NCBI GenBank assembly: GCA_036874045.1
Contig: JAZBRI010000008.1
Coordinates: 7,331,001 to 7,395,000, forward strand
DNA from: Cymodocea nodosa
Lineage: Eukaryota; Streptophyta; Magnoliopsida; Alismatales; Cymodoceaceae
Direction: 5' to 3'
Length of the DNA stretch: 64,000 nucleotides
Positions 23,797 through 36,060 of the stretch are shown piece by piece. The notes under the pieces were generated by a model. That model had not been told where the DNA came from and searched no databases. It saw nothing but the letters and a program-made list of their open reading frames with translations. A program made the position numbers and the translations under genes. Each line of letters starts with the position of its first letter. The stretch's first letter is position 1.

Positions 23797-24945
23797 GAGT
23801 AAAAATTATGTACTATTTTGACTTTTACAACTAGAGTTTTATATGTTTTAAATTACACACTCTGTTGACTTCATGCTAACCCAACGAACTTAGTTCATGG
23901 AGTTATAGTTAACTCAATGGACTAACCTCGTGGACTTAATTTAACTCCATGAGCCTAACTTGTATTTCCAAATAGATTTAGCTATTCACAAAGGTCTTTA
24001 GAGAACTACTAATGCTTCTTGTAGTTAGTGTGGTTCTCCACACTCTTTCTTCGTTCTTCTCCTCTCTTTTTTATATTTCTTTCAATAGTAACTACCTTTG
24101 CCTAAATGATCGATTGGATTTCCTTCATTCATATCAACGGTGGTGATTCCTTCTTTATTCCACAATTTAAATCCTACGTGATATGTGCAATCATAGTTTT
24201 CCTTCAAATTTTCTACTTCTGCAACTACTCATAGTGGCATTTTAGAAAATAACTAGTTCATGAAGTTAGTGTAACTCAATAGACTTACTTCGTTGACTTA
24301 ACTATTAACTCAACAGACTTCCCTCGTTGAGTAAAGCTTAACTCAACAAACTTGTATAAAATAATAATATAAAATATGTGCAACTCACATGATATAATAA
24401 AACATTTAAATTCAACTTGTGCATACTTCTAACTTAACGAGGTTCGTAACCTTAACTTTGTAAGTTTACGAGGATCCATAACTTAACTTAGAACTTTATG
24501 AGCTTCTGTAACCTTAACTTTGTAAGTTTACGAGGATCCATAAACTTAACTTAAAACTTTACAAGTTTCTATAACCTTAACTTCGTAAGTTTATAAATTG
24601 ACATATAATAATTTTTCACTTTTAAACCTATACTCAACAAGCATACCTCATTGAGTTAATTGTAACTCAATGAGTTGTATTGTGCACTTGTACATGATAT
24701 ATACATATATATGCAAATAAAATAAATCATGCTTAATACTATAAAACCACATGTAAATCAGGTCTTCAATCTTTCAAATTTAATATTTAATTAACATTAA
24801 TTCTTTGAAATTATGCACATTTTTTGATTAAGGCATATAATCGTGCAATTGTAATATAATGGCTTAATTCTCATATGATAAGCTAAATATTATGCAATTA
24901 GCCATTACTTAACCATTAATATTATGCACTTTTTCATTCTAAAAA
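23797..24945 (-). repeat. Gypsy LTR (family G), truncated, of G3
   Basis: Parallels the LTR at 34044-36011 on the same strand: the CATTCATATCAACG...GTGATTCCTTCTT block near 24130, and the block AATGGCTTAATTCTCATATGATAAGC near 24860. It ends near 24941 with CATTCTA (LTR 5' end on the minus strand). The last roughly 170 bases of the LTR, plus PBS and gag, are missing: at 23797 LTR sequence passes straight into G3 protease. GTTGAGTTA-type palindromes occur near 23870-23960 and 24250-24350. Confidence 0.75.
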
Positions 24946-26345
24946 AAATCAACAACAATTAAAGAAGCAAAGGATTTGTCAACCTATACAATAGATGAGC
25001 TAATTGGAAACCTCTCTACTTATGAGGTTAAACTTAAAGTTGAACATGTCTTCGAGGAAAAGAATCAGAAGAAGAAAGAGATTGTTTTTTAGGTATCTTC
25101 TATTACAGAAATAAGTTCTAATTCTGATTCAGATATTGTTTTATTAGCTAAGAAATTCAAGAAAGCTTGAAGAAAAAGAAAGGACTTGAGGAAAACTAGA
25201 TCTTCAAGAAAAGAAAAGGCTGAAGTTCCCATTTGTTATCACTATAACAAACAAGGACACTTCAAATTTAATTGTCCCTCAAGGTCAAAGGAGGAAAAGA
25301 AATCTGATAAAAAGTTTAAGGAAAAGAAGAGTAAGTATAAATCTACAAAGAAAGGCTTTAAGAAGAAGGCTTTGCAAGCAACATTTGATGATGAGAGCTC
25401 TTCAGATGGTGATAAAATATCAAATTCTTCCAACTCAAACTCAGATACAAAACTTTTATGGCATTCATGTTTGAGGTAAGTTTTTCTAACCATGAAGAAG
25501 ATTTTTCTAATGATAATATTGATACTAGGCTTCTTCATGAATATAATGGATTAGCTTCAAAGTTTCAGAAGTTAAAATTAAAAGAAAAATCTTATAAATC
25601 TAAGATCTCTAAGTTAGAAGAATTAAATAAATCTCTACATGATCAATTTGATGAGTTAAATCTAGAATTAAAGAAACAAGTTTCTAAAAATGAAAATCTA
25701 AATGTTTCTATTATTGAATTATTTGCAGATGTTGAAAAATCTTCTTCTATATTAGATTTAATTCTTGGATTATATAAGGAAACCATGTTTGAAATTTTAA
25801 ATCTAAAATCAGAAAATAAAAATCTTAAGGAAAAATTAGTAAAGGTTGATAAAAATCTGATAAAATGGGTAATTAGTAAGACAACACTAGATAAATTAGA
25901 AATAACCTAGTTTCCTATTAAAACTAAAACTAGATTAGGTTTTGATGCTCATGCTAGTACTATTGAAAATTCAAAGACTAAATTTGTTAGATCTGAAAAT
26001 GCTAAAATGAATAATTATAAATCTAAAAAGAAATTTTATAATTTCAGGTAGTTTAGTTCTTATGGTAAGTCTAAAAATAGAAGTTTTAATTATTTTGGTT
26101 ATTATAAAAATTATAAGAAATAGTTAAATAGCCCTAATAATATAAATAATATGTTTAAGACTTATTATAAAAGGAAAAATAGTTTTAGTAACCCAGAACC
26201 ACAATTAATTTGGAAGAAAAATATTAAAACTGTTCAAAAATGGATTCCTAATGGTAGTAATATTATTTCAGTATATAGTTCTTCTAACGTTTTTGGACCC
26301 AAACAGATTTGGGTTCCAAGAAATGTGATTTCACCCTTTTTGTAA
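24946..26345 (+). pseudogene. gag: Sirevirus D Gag, C-terminal part, broken
   Basis: Begins mid-Gag (KEAKDLSTYTIDELIGNLS). A Lys-rich part and a zinc knuckle near 25230 follow: ICYHYNKQGHFKFNC, whose second Cys is Tyr (one transition). After a frame change at about 25470 comes a coiled-coil stretch (25458-25910: KLEELNKSLHDQFDELN and similar), then an Asn/Lys-rich tail to 26345. This long coiled tail between knuckle and protease is also seen in element C. Stops at about 25093, 25168, 25908, 26050 and 26122. Confidence 0.82.
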
Positions 26346-26880
26346 ATGATAAAGTCTAGATGAGTGATGGATAGTGGAGCCTCAAGTCATATGATAGGAA
26401 GAAAAGAATTGCTTGAAGATATTCAAGAGTGCAGACAAGAAACTATGACATTTGGCAATTTAAAGAAAAGTAAAATTCTAAGTGTTGGCAATGTTAGAGT
26501 TATTGACTCTATATTTATTTCAGATGTTCTGTTAGTTGCTAACTTGGGTTTTAATCTTATTAGTGTAAATTAATTACAAGACAAAGGATATAAAGTTATT
26601 TTTGAAAATAATAAATGTTTTATTGTTGATAATCGTTCTAATTTTGTTAAATTTAAGGCAAAGAGAAAAGGATCTATAACTGTCTTGAAATTACCTTCTA
26701 GTGCTCTAGATAAAAAGGCATGTTTAATTACTAAATCTAAAGATGCATGGCTATGGCATAGAAGGTTAGGACATATAAAATTATTATGGAAATTAGTAAA
26801 GCATGAACTTGTTAAGGGTTTACCTAAATTTAAATTTTCAAAAGATCATGTTTGTGATGCATGTGAATTAGGTAAATAAC
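26346..26880 (+). pseudogene. pol: Sirevirus D protease and pre-integrase
   Basis: MMDSGASSHMIGRKELL carries the intact catalytic DSG. VMTFGN-like and LLVANLGFNLISVN blocks follow, then a TAA, then the pre-integrase block LWHRRLGHIKLLWKLV and the zinc-binding end CDACELGK, stopped at 26878-26880. The usual Trp before the protease motif appears to be a stop codon (about 26361). Confidence 0.87.
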
Positions 26881-28606
26881 ATAAAACTTCTTTTAAATCA
26901 GTTAATCAAGTATCCAATAAGAGAGTCTTAGAATTAGTACATATGGACTTATTTTGATCAACTAGAACTCAAAGCCTAAGTGGGAGAAGATATGTAATTG
27001 TTTTAGTTGATGATTATTCTTGATTTACATGTTCTAGCACATAAATCTGATGTGTTTGATATATTTAAAGTCTTTTGTAATAAAGTTCAAAATGAAAAAA
27101 ACTTACATATTAAGAGAATTAGAAGTGATCATAGAACAAAATTTGAAAATTCTGAAATGGATAAATTTTGTGAGGACTTAGGCATCGATCATCAGGTTAT
27201 AGGAACTAAATGGATATTTAGGAATAAATTTGATGAAACAGGGTATATTGTTAGAAATAAGTTTAGACTAGTAGCTCAAGGATATAATCAAGAGGAAGGT
27301 ATAGATTATGATGAAACGTTTGCTCTTATTGCTAGATTAGAAGTTATTAGAATATTGTTAGCCTTTGCTTATTATATGAACTTCATACTATATCAAATGG
27401 ATGTTAAAAGTGCATTTCTTAATGGTTATATTAAAGAAGAAGTATATGTTAAACAACCACTAGGGTTCGAAGATGAAAAATATCTTAATTATGTATTTAA
27501 ATTGAAGAAGGTTCTCTACGAATTAAAGCAAGCCCCTAAATCTTGGTATGAAAGATTAAAAAATTTTCTCATTAAGAAAAATTTTGATATCGGTAAAGTA
27601 GACACTACTTTATTTATTAAAAAATCTAGGAATGATATTTTAGTTGTACAAATCTATGTTGATGACATCATATTTGAATCAACAAATGAAAACATGTGCA
27701 AAGCTTTTGTTAAGGACATGTCTAATGAGTTTGAAATGAGTATGATAGGAGAGTTAAATTATTTTCTTGGCTTGCAAATTAAACAAATTGTTAAAGGAAT
27801 TTTTATAAATCAAGAAAAATATACAAGAGAGTTGTTTAAAAAGTTTGAATTTACTAATACCAAAATTAAAGTCACACCTATAAGTACATCTCTAAAGCTA
27901 AACGAAGATGTTATAGGAAAACTAGTAGACCAAAAGAAATATAGGAGTATGATTGGGTCATTATTATACTTAACAACTAGTAGACCAGATATTATGTTTA
28001 GCATTTGTGCTTGTGCAAGATTTTAGGCACATCCTAAAATATCTCATTTAAATGCTGTTAAGAGAATATTTAGATATCTAAAAAGAATTTCTAATTATGG
28101 TCTATTCTATTTTAAATACAGTTCTATAGATCTTATAGGGTATAGTGATGTTGATTATGTAGGTAGCAAATCAGATAGAAAGTGCACGAGTAGAACATGT
28201 CAACTATTAGAAAATTCTTTAGTTTCTTGGTTCAGCAAGAAACAAAATTGGTGTAGGTCTATCCACTACTGAAGCTGAATATGTTTCAACTTCATTATGT
28301 TGTGCTTAGGTTTTATGGATTAGGCAAACCCTAAAACATTTTGGAATACATTCAGAACAAAATAAAATTTTGTGTGATAGTAGCTCTACTATTAATATTT
28401 CTAAATATTCTATATTGCACTCTAGGTCAAAACATATTGAAATTAGACATCATTTCTTAAGGGATAATGTTCTTAAAGGAAAGATTAAATTAAATTTTAT
28501 CCCTACAACTGAACAATTAGCAAACCTATTTACTAAGCCGTTAGATGAAAATTCTTTTTCTAATCTTAGAAGAAACTTAGGTGTATGCAAATTGTTAGAT
28601 GTTTAA
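26881..28606 (+). pseudogene. pol: Sirevirus D integrase/RT/RNase H with deletion
   Basis: Integrase starts RVLELVHMDLF (first catalytic Asp) then breaks (stops near 26956 and 27021). It resumes with [10 protein letters not shown] (second Asp). At about 27190 GIDH passes directly into [11 protein letters not shown] of RT, so the third catalytic residue of integrase, its C-terminal domain and the RT N-terminus are gone; by comparison with B1 about 840 bases are lost. RT keeps QIYVDDIIF. RNase H has YSDVDYVG but is shifted at about 28249 by an extra base and has stops to about 28370. The pol C-terminus LHSRSKHIEIRHHF...LFTKPLDE is open to 28606. Confidence 0.9.
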
Positions 28607-29520
28607 AATATTGTCTAGTGCATCCCGATTTTAAGTGTTTTAATTGATTTCTAATGTTATTGATATTGTGAATGTTAATTATTTTCATGATTTTATATAA
28701 TTTGATAATTATATAGTATCATTTAAAATTTTAACATTAAATGTATTGAAAATCTTAATTAAGAAAAGAAACTTAAGGTTAGATATATATTTCAAATTTT
28801 AATCTGGTTATTAGATGTATTATGTATGATTAAAGAATTGAAAACTTAAATTCTTCATATGAAGTCATAAATATTTGTTTCTTATTTCATATTATTCAGA
28901 ATTGATATCTAACAATAGCATCATTTTATTTTTGTCTATGCTTAATGTTCTAAAAATTTATAGATAAAGTCCAAATGATGTACTTATTAAGAGAAATTAG
29001 TCTCACAGGTCTATTATACGCAAAATGGTACGTAAGGATGTCTTGAAATCTAACAACTTAAGGTCATGTTTGATCTAGGATTGTTGATTGAAAGCTTGAT
29101 ACAAGAGTATAATAGAAAGTCTGGTTGTTAAAGGACTTAGTATATGTGTTAAAAAAAAAAAATGTTGGTGCAATAGTTTAGATGATTAACTTATTACTAA
29201 CAGATGCACTAACATATATCATTTTCTAATTGTGCTTCATGAAGATATACTATTTATACTTATATATGAGATTGAAAGTTTGAAATTACTTGGTTATGCT
29301 TAAGCAATATATATATCAGAAAATATTTGGTTTATTATCTAGAACTTTAAGTTGTCTAGTATGAAATGAAAATTAGAAGCACATGAAATGTTGAACAAAA
29401 ATAATGTGTTATATTATATTAAGTCTTACGGTATTTCAGTATTTCTACATTTTTGTGTTTAAGTATTTAAATTTTAGTTACTATTTTAAATTTGATGCAC
29501 ATGTGTAGGGGGAGAAAATT
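28607..29520 (+). other. Sirevirus D 3' spacer and PPT
   Basis: Noncoding. Around 29030-29120 it carries a block (GATCTAGGATTGTTGATTG and neighbours) also seen after pol in element C (48580-48650) and in gypsy G1 (36590-36640). The tract GTAGGGGGAGAAAATT at 29505-29520 sits at the LTR edge and is the probable PPT. The same GTAGGGGGAG word lies inside B1 (6358) and C (49040), where more sequence follows. Confidence 0.75.
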
Positions 29521-31096
29521 TGATAAAAACTAAGAAAAACTGAGAAAATCAGTTAGATTATCTACATATTTTATCTGACTTAGAGGTCTAAGTCAAACTT
29601 TCTAGATTATTTAATCAAACCTAGATAGTCAACTAAAGTTATGAGACCTCGTAAACATAAATGATTATGTATATGAACCTCGTAATGTTACTAAGGTAAG
29701 TTTATGAAACCTTAAGATATTAAGTATATGAAGAAATATTTGTATGAGTGAAAAATAAAAATTTGTAAATATACAAAGTTAGTTCGTTAACTTAGGAGCA
29801 TAAGGTTATGAAGGGGTTCGTAAACTTATGATTTAAGATTACTAAAGCCCGACCCTCTATAAACCTTCTGCCACTTGCCAAGTTAGAATAAATGTAAGAA
29901 TCTATAGCAAAAATGCAGGTAGATATAGAAAAATTAAAAAAAAATGAAAAGTCTTCTCTATATACTCTAAAACTTTTGTATTAATTTAACTATTTGAAAC
30001 TTAAGTCATTGAATTTCACATGTGTAGAATTCCAGACAGAAGTTCATATAAGATTTCGGAGAGTTAGAAAGATAACTATCCGAACATTCAAGAGAGTTTC
30101 GGTGAGTTATAGTTTAACTATCCAAAACTTAAGTCATTGAATTTCCCACGTGCAGAATTCCAAAGAGAAGCTTAAATAAGTTTTCGGAGAGTTAGAAAGA
30201 TAACTATCCAAAATCCTGAAGCGTTTCGATGAGTTACAGGGATAACCATCCGAAACTTATGTCAGTCTTTTATGCACATGCTGAATTAAAGCAATCGGAA
30301 AGTTAACAGAGGGTTACTGTAGCCAACTATCTGACAAATAAATAACTGTTCGGTAAGTTACAGTTTTAAGTATTCGATTGAATTATAGCTCGCAGTATAT
30401 ATTCTGGAATCCTACATGGCAGAAAGGTTTAAGTGATCTTTCGGTGAGTTACAGATATTCTTCGGAGAGTTACACAGCTAATTATTCGAAAGGTTAAGAA
30501 AATCGGAAGGACATCTTGAAATAACTTTCTGAATGGTAACTTATCGTATTTGGGACTGAAGTCTAATCAAGTACAGTAGAATACATCTGTTGGAAGAAAA
30601 TATGATCGTTACACATGTTTGGTATATATACAAGATACAGACAACAGATTTAGATAGCTTTTGCTCATATACATACTTACACCAAGCTCAACAGAAGAAA
30701 AGCTTTAGAGATCAAATCATCTTCAACGTTTACAGACTGAATTTCAGAAGCTCATCACGCACTCAACTCTGTTGCTCACAAGCTAGTGTTTACTGAAGTA
30801 CACAGATCAAAACTTCAGAGAAAGGATTGATTGAAGCTTCGTCAAGGAAGCTCAAGTGAATGGTTGGTTGGTTCTTGCTTAAACCTTAAAGTAAGTGATT
30901 GTAAGTTTGCAAGAGTTTAGTGAAGCCCAAGTATCCCTTGGGAGTGGACTAGCCGTTAGTGGTGAACCACCTAAAAATCTCTGTGTGAATTCTTTTATCA
31001 TGTGCTTGCTATCTCTTTACATTAAACTACTTCTAAAAGGTTAAGAAACGAATTATTACCATTCACCCCCCTTTAGTAAGCCTTAAGGTCCTAACA
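29521..31096 (+). repeat. 3' LTR of Sirevirus D
   Basis: Probable LTR of about 1576 bases. The end is firm (ATTCACCCCCCTTTAGTAAG ... CCTAACA at 31096); the start (TGATAAAAACTAAG after the PPT) is inferred. TATA-like TATATATA at 30623-30630. Between 30000 and 30540 it holds many TTTCGGAGAGTTA / TAACTATCCGAA half-palindromes, and an imperfect 110-base tandem repeat (about 29990-30100 and 30115-30220, both containing CTTAAGTCATTGAATTTC). Confidence 0.75.
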
Positions 31097-34043
31097 TAAG
31101 ATACCTTAGAGGAAAAATAGAGGATGTCCTAATTAAAATCAAAAACTTCATATATCCAATTGATATTGTGATTTTGGATTCCCAACAAATTAAGCATCAA
31201 AATCATGATACATCTTTAATTTTGGGAAGGCCATTCTTAGCAACATTAGGGGTTGTTATAAATTGTAAAACTGGAGTGATGAAGTTAGCATATGGTAATG
31301 AGGATACTCAATTAAACATTTTCAAACCAAAAAAGTTTGAGGAGTTAGAAATATCCTTACATACTATAGACTTTTTAGATGATGAAGGAGATATGCTAGA
31401 TGATGTGATTCAAGAAGAACTAAATAGGCAACTAAATTCTGAAACTTTAGAAGTAAGTGAAAGCATAAATATAGAAGGAGATCAAGAAGAGTTTAGTATT
31501 GAAGATGAAAATGTTCAATTAAGAGCTCTAGCTTTTGATGGTCAACATTTAGATTTAAAACATTTACCTCTTGAATTAACCTATATATTTCTAGAAGAAA
31601 AATGAACATGTCCAATCATTATTGCTTCAGATTTAAAAGAGGATCAAATTTCTAAATTAAAAGATATAGTAAAGACTTATAAAGAAGCAATAGGATGGAC
31701 TATGACTGATATAAAAGGGTTAAGTGCAACTTTTTGCTATCACCACATATATTTAGAAGAGAATGCTAAACCAGTTAGAATTCCTAAGAGGAGATTAAAT
31801 CCAAACCTTAAAAAAGTAGTTAGGAAGGAAATAGTGAAATGGTTAGATAATGTCATAATTTATTCGATTTCTGATAGCTCATGGGTTAGTCCAATCCATG
31901 TGGTTCCCAAGAAATCAGGATTAATAGTTATTAGGAATGAAAGTCAGGACTTGATACCAACTAGAATTCAATCAGGTTGGAGAGTATATATAGACTATAG
32001 GAAGTTGAATGCTGTGACAATGAAATATCATTTTCCCTTACCTTTTATAGACCAAATGCTAGAGAAATTAGTAGGGCAAGGATATTTTTATTTCCTAGAT
32101 GGGTATTCAAGATATAACCAAGTTCCAATAGCATTAGAGGATCAAGAGAAAACAACTTTCACATGTCCTAATGGAACTTATGCTTTTAAGAGAATGCCAT
32201 TCGGATTATGCAATGCACTAGCCACCTTTCAAAGGTGTATGCAGGGCATATCACTAGAATGACTAAAGATTTTTTAGAAATATTCATGGATGATTTTACT
32301 GTATATGGAACTTCATATGAAGTGTGTTTAAACAATTTAGACCAAGTATTAAAACATCGTGTGGAAAAGAATCGGGTTCTAAATTGGGAAAAATGTCACT
32401 TCATGGTTAAACAAGGAATAGTCTTGGGACATGTTGTTTCAAAGAAAGGGTTGAAAGCGGATAAAGCTAAAATAGAAGTAATTTCTAATCTACTAGAACC
32501 TAAATCAGTAAAAGATATTAGATCATTTCTAGGACATGCAGGATTTTATAGAAGATTTATTAAAGATTTTAGCAAAATAGCTAGACCTTTAACTAATCTA
32601 TTAAAAGATGTCCCATTTAAGTTTGGTAAGAATTGCAAAGAAGCATTTTTCAAGCTTAAGACTAGCTTAATTTCAACTCCTATAATACAAGCACCTAATT
32701 GGAGTCATCCATTTGAATTAATATGCGATGCATCTGATTTTGCTGTAGGAGCAGTGTTGGGACAGAATATAGAAAAATCTTTTAGAGTGATTCATTATGC
32801 AAGCAAAACTTTAAATGATGCTCAAGTTAATTATACAACTACTGAAAAAGAATTTTTAGTTGTTGTATTCACCTTAGAAAAGTTTAGATCATATCTTATT
32901 GGAGCTAAAGTGATAGTATGCACGAATCATTCAACTTTAAAACACCTAATAGCAAAGAAAGAGACTAAACCTAGATTGATCCGATGCATATTATTATTAC
33001 AAGAACTTGATCTAGAAATCAAAGATAAGAAAGGTTGTGAGAATGTAGTAGCAAATCATTTATCAAGATTACAAATGGAGAAATCAAACATTGAAATTAA
33101 GGATAATTTTCCTAATGAGCAATTAATGACCATAAAAATAATGTCTTGGTATGCAAACATAGTTAATTACTTAGTTACTAGTTTAACACCTAAGGATTGG
33201 AATAGATAGGATAAGAAATTGTTCTTTTCAAGAGTATAATATTACTATTGGGAAGACTCATACTTATTTAAGAAATGTCCTGATCTGGTTTTAAAGAGGT
33301 GTGTTCCAGAAACTGAATATTAGAGCATATTGTCTTTCTACCATGACCAAGTATGTGGAGGGCATTTTGGTTCAGGGAAAACTACTGCCAAAATTCTACA
33401 ATGTGGATTTTATTGGCCAACACTATTCAAAGATGCTCATAAATACTGCTTAAGTTGTTTAAGATGTCAACAAATAGGAAGAATATCAAAGAGGAATATG
33501 ATGCCTCTTAATTCTATTATTGAGGTTGAAATCTCTAATGTGTGGGGAATAGATTTTATGGGTCCATTTCCTATGTCTAATCAATTTAATTATATATTAT
33601 TGGGGGTAGATTATGTATCTAAATGGATAGAAGTTATTCCTACAAAAACTAATGACAACAAAGTGGTAATACACTTTATAAGAACTAATATAATTGCCAG
33701 ATTTGGAATACCTAAAGCTATTATCAATGATAGAGGAACTCATTTCTATAATAGAAGTTTTGAAGCCTTATTGAAGAAATATGGAGTAAATTACAAAATT
33801 ACAACATCATATCATCTACAAACAAGTGGACAAGTCGATAGTGCAAATAAACAAATTAAGTTAATCTTAGAAAAAGTAGTAAATCCTACTAGAAAAGATT
33901 AGGCTAATAGATTGATAGATGCACTTTAGGCTTAAAGAATTGCTTATAAGACAAGCTTAGATATGTCACCTTTTAGACTAGTATATGGAAAAAGTTGCCA
34001 TTTACCAGCTGAAATTGAACATAAAGCTTATTGGGCATTGTAT
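31097..34043 (+). pseudogene. pol: Gypsy G2 pol (Athila-type): PR to integrase
   Basis: Plus-strand Ty3/gypsy pol, cut on both sides by other elements. It starts within protease (IRYLRGKIEDVLIK, SLILGRPFLATLG). [41 protein letters not shown], then [10 protein letters not shown] (Asp pair kept) after a frameshift near 32250. RNase [29 protein letters not shown]. Integrase: the zinc region H...C-L-S-C-L-R-C-Q-Q, GIDFMGPF (Asp), INDRGTHF (Asp), and GQVDSANKQIK, where the catalytic Glu is Asp; the G4 copy at 59.4 kb keeps Glu. Stops: TGA about 31603, TAG 33207, and others near 33237, 33320, 33900 and 33927. It ends in YWAL at the G1 LTR. Confidence 0.92.
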
Positions 34044-36011
34044 TGTTGGATTTGTTAACTTCTATTTGGGTTGCTTTTATGCTTATATAAATAATTACTT
34101 TTAGAAGTAAACAAACAACCTTTCACACAAATTAGATATTAATTCCAATTTTTGTTTTAATTGCAAGTGCAAAGTGTATATTGTATTTGTATGCAAGTAC
34201 AGGTCGATCCCAAAGAGATTGAGTAAGAATTGTGTATTGTTTCGATTTTTATATTGGAGTTTATGTGTTCAGTAAGCACTCCGTTGAGTTATAGTTAACA
34301 CAACAGACTTAGTTCATTGAGTTATGGCTAACTCAACAAACTGATCTCATGGACTTACAATTAACTCCACGAGCCTATCTTTCTAGTTAAATACTGCTAT
34401 TTATAGAGGAATTGGGCCAACCATTAGGCGGTTCCACAGAATATAAATAACATCAATTAAGCTCTTTAATGTTAGTTAATATTAGATTTATCATTAAGTA
34501 ATACTAACATTCAGATATTTCAAACAGTAACCATTAAATTCTTTAAGTATCTGGAACGAATCAATTTCAGTAAACTGTAAAACTATTTTCTATTTTTTGA
34601 ATCAAACAAACATAAAACATTCACAATACTGACAATGATAACATTAATCACGATACAAAACAAACAATACAACACTTTAATACTAAATGTAAACATAGAT
34701 AATTTGTTGTTTTTGGTATTTTTGTTTTGATATGTTCTTGAAGATGAGCGAAAGGTGAAATGTAAAAATCTCTATCGATAGTAAAAACTTCTATCACTAC
34801 ATGTGATGTGATTACACCATTAAAAACTTAATCACTTACAATCCTGCCTCCTCTCCCTATAGAATCGTGAATCCAAAATTGTAAGATGATCTCCTCTTTA
34901 GCATACTAGCATCAACCCGAAACCAAGACTAGAAGCTTTACGATCTCCTGAGATATGAATCGATGCTTGGTGAAAATGGCTTCCCTTTCTACGACGCGAT
35001 CATTCCTCACAGTGGTTGTTAGGCATTGTGTTTGGTTCGGAATCGACTCGACATCAGAAAAGTATCCTCACAAACCTTTGATGGTTGGTGATTATGGTGG
35101 TGGTGTGGAGCTTTAGGGAACTTCCGACGCTTCCTACAGTTAGCGCGGTTCTCCACCTCTACACACACACCTTCTTCTTGCTCCTCTTCTTTTATATTTC
35201 TTTCAGTAGTAACTGCTTCTGCTTAATTGATCGGTTGGATTATCTTCATTCATATCAACGATAGTGATTTCTTCTTCATTCCACGAGTGAATTCCTGCGT
35301 GATACATGCAATCGTGGTTTCCTTCAAATGTCTTGTTTCTGCAACTGCTACAATGGCATGTTAGAAAATATATGATTCGTGGAGTTACAGATAACTCAAC
35401 AGACTTACTTCATTGATTTAACTATAAAACACGTGCAATAAAGAAATAAGCTACTAATATAACGCGTTACCCTAGTGTGTATTCATGTAACTCAACGCGT
35501 ACAATTATGCTAACTTAACGAGTTAAACATGTACAACTCACATGATATACTAAAGCATTAAATTCAACACGTGCATAATTCTAACTTAACAAGTTCAGAT
35601 ATTTCGGATACTTATGAACCTAACAGTCCGATGCCTAGATGCATTTTGGATAGTTACCAGATAACTTATCGAAAATTCACTTAAGTCATGCATTATGGTT
35701 ATACCACGTGTACTCCAGGAAATAATAAAATATTCTTTAAGCATTTAAAACATAACTGTCTAGTACATTAAACATAACTCTCTGAAATAATAGAAAATTC
35801 GGATACTTAAGAATTTCACAACTTGCAATTCATCGACAGTTCAGAAATATATTTAATTAACATTAATTCCCTGAAATTATGCAGATTCCTTCATTAAAGC
35901 ATATAACAGTGCAATTATAACATAATGGCTTAATTCTCATATGATAAGCTAAATATTATGCAATTAACCATCATTTAACCCTTAATATTATGCACTTTTT
36001 CATTCTAAACA
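34044..36011 (-). repeat. 3' LTR of composite element G1 (family G)
   Basis: A 1968-base LTR in minus orientation: starts TGTTTAGAATGAAAAAG at 36011 and ends AAATCCAACA at 34044. It sits in the integrase of G2; the flanking five bases on the left are TGTAT. Its U3 (about 35600-35900) matches the B1 Sirevirus spacer at 6420-6700 in the same sense, including a 26-base exact word (35671-35696). GTTGAGTTA palindromes lie near 34270-34370, 35370-35420 and 35500-35600. The block near 35220-35340 recurs in the G3 LTR (24100-24230). Confidence 0.85.
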
Positions 36012-36060
36012 CTTCCCCCATACTTAAATTTTGCTAGTCCCTTAGCAAACTAAAATCTAA
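36012..36060 (-). promoter_or_regulatory. Polypurine tract of G1
   Basis: The minus strand reads AAGTATGGGGGAAG directly before the LTR, preceded by TTTGCTAAGGGACTAGC, a form I know from plant gypsy PPT regions. It fixes the minus orientation of G1 and shows that the LTR is its 3' copy. Confidence 0.78.

Larger units (their letters stand above)
24946..31096 (+). mobile_element. Sirevirus D (Ty1/copia), lacking its 5' end
   Basis: Plus-strand copia element of a third family: gag remnant, protease, deleted IN/RT, RNase H, spacer, one PPT and a 3' LTR ending CCTAACA at 31096. There is no env-like ORF. The left part is cut by the inserted gypsy LTR. On the right it abuts gypsy G2 protease, so D was inserted into G2. 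Confidence 0.85.
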
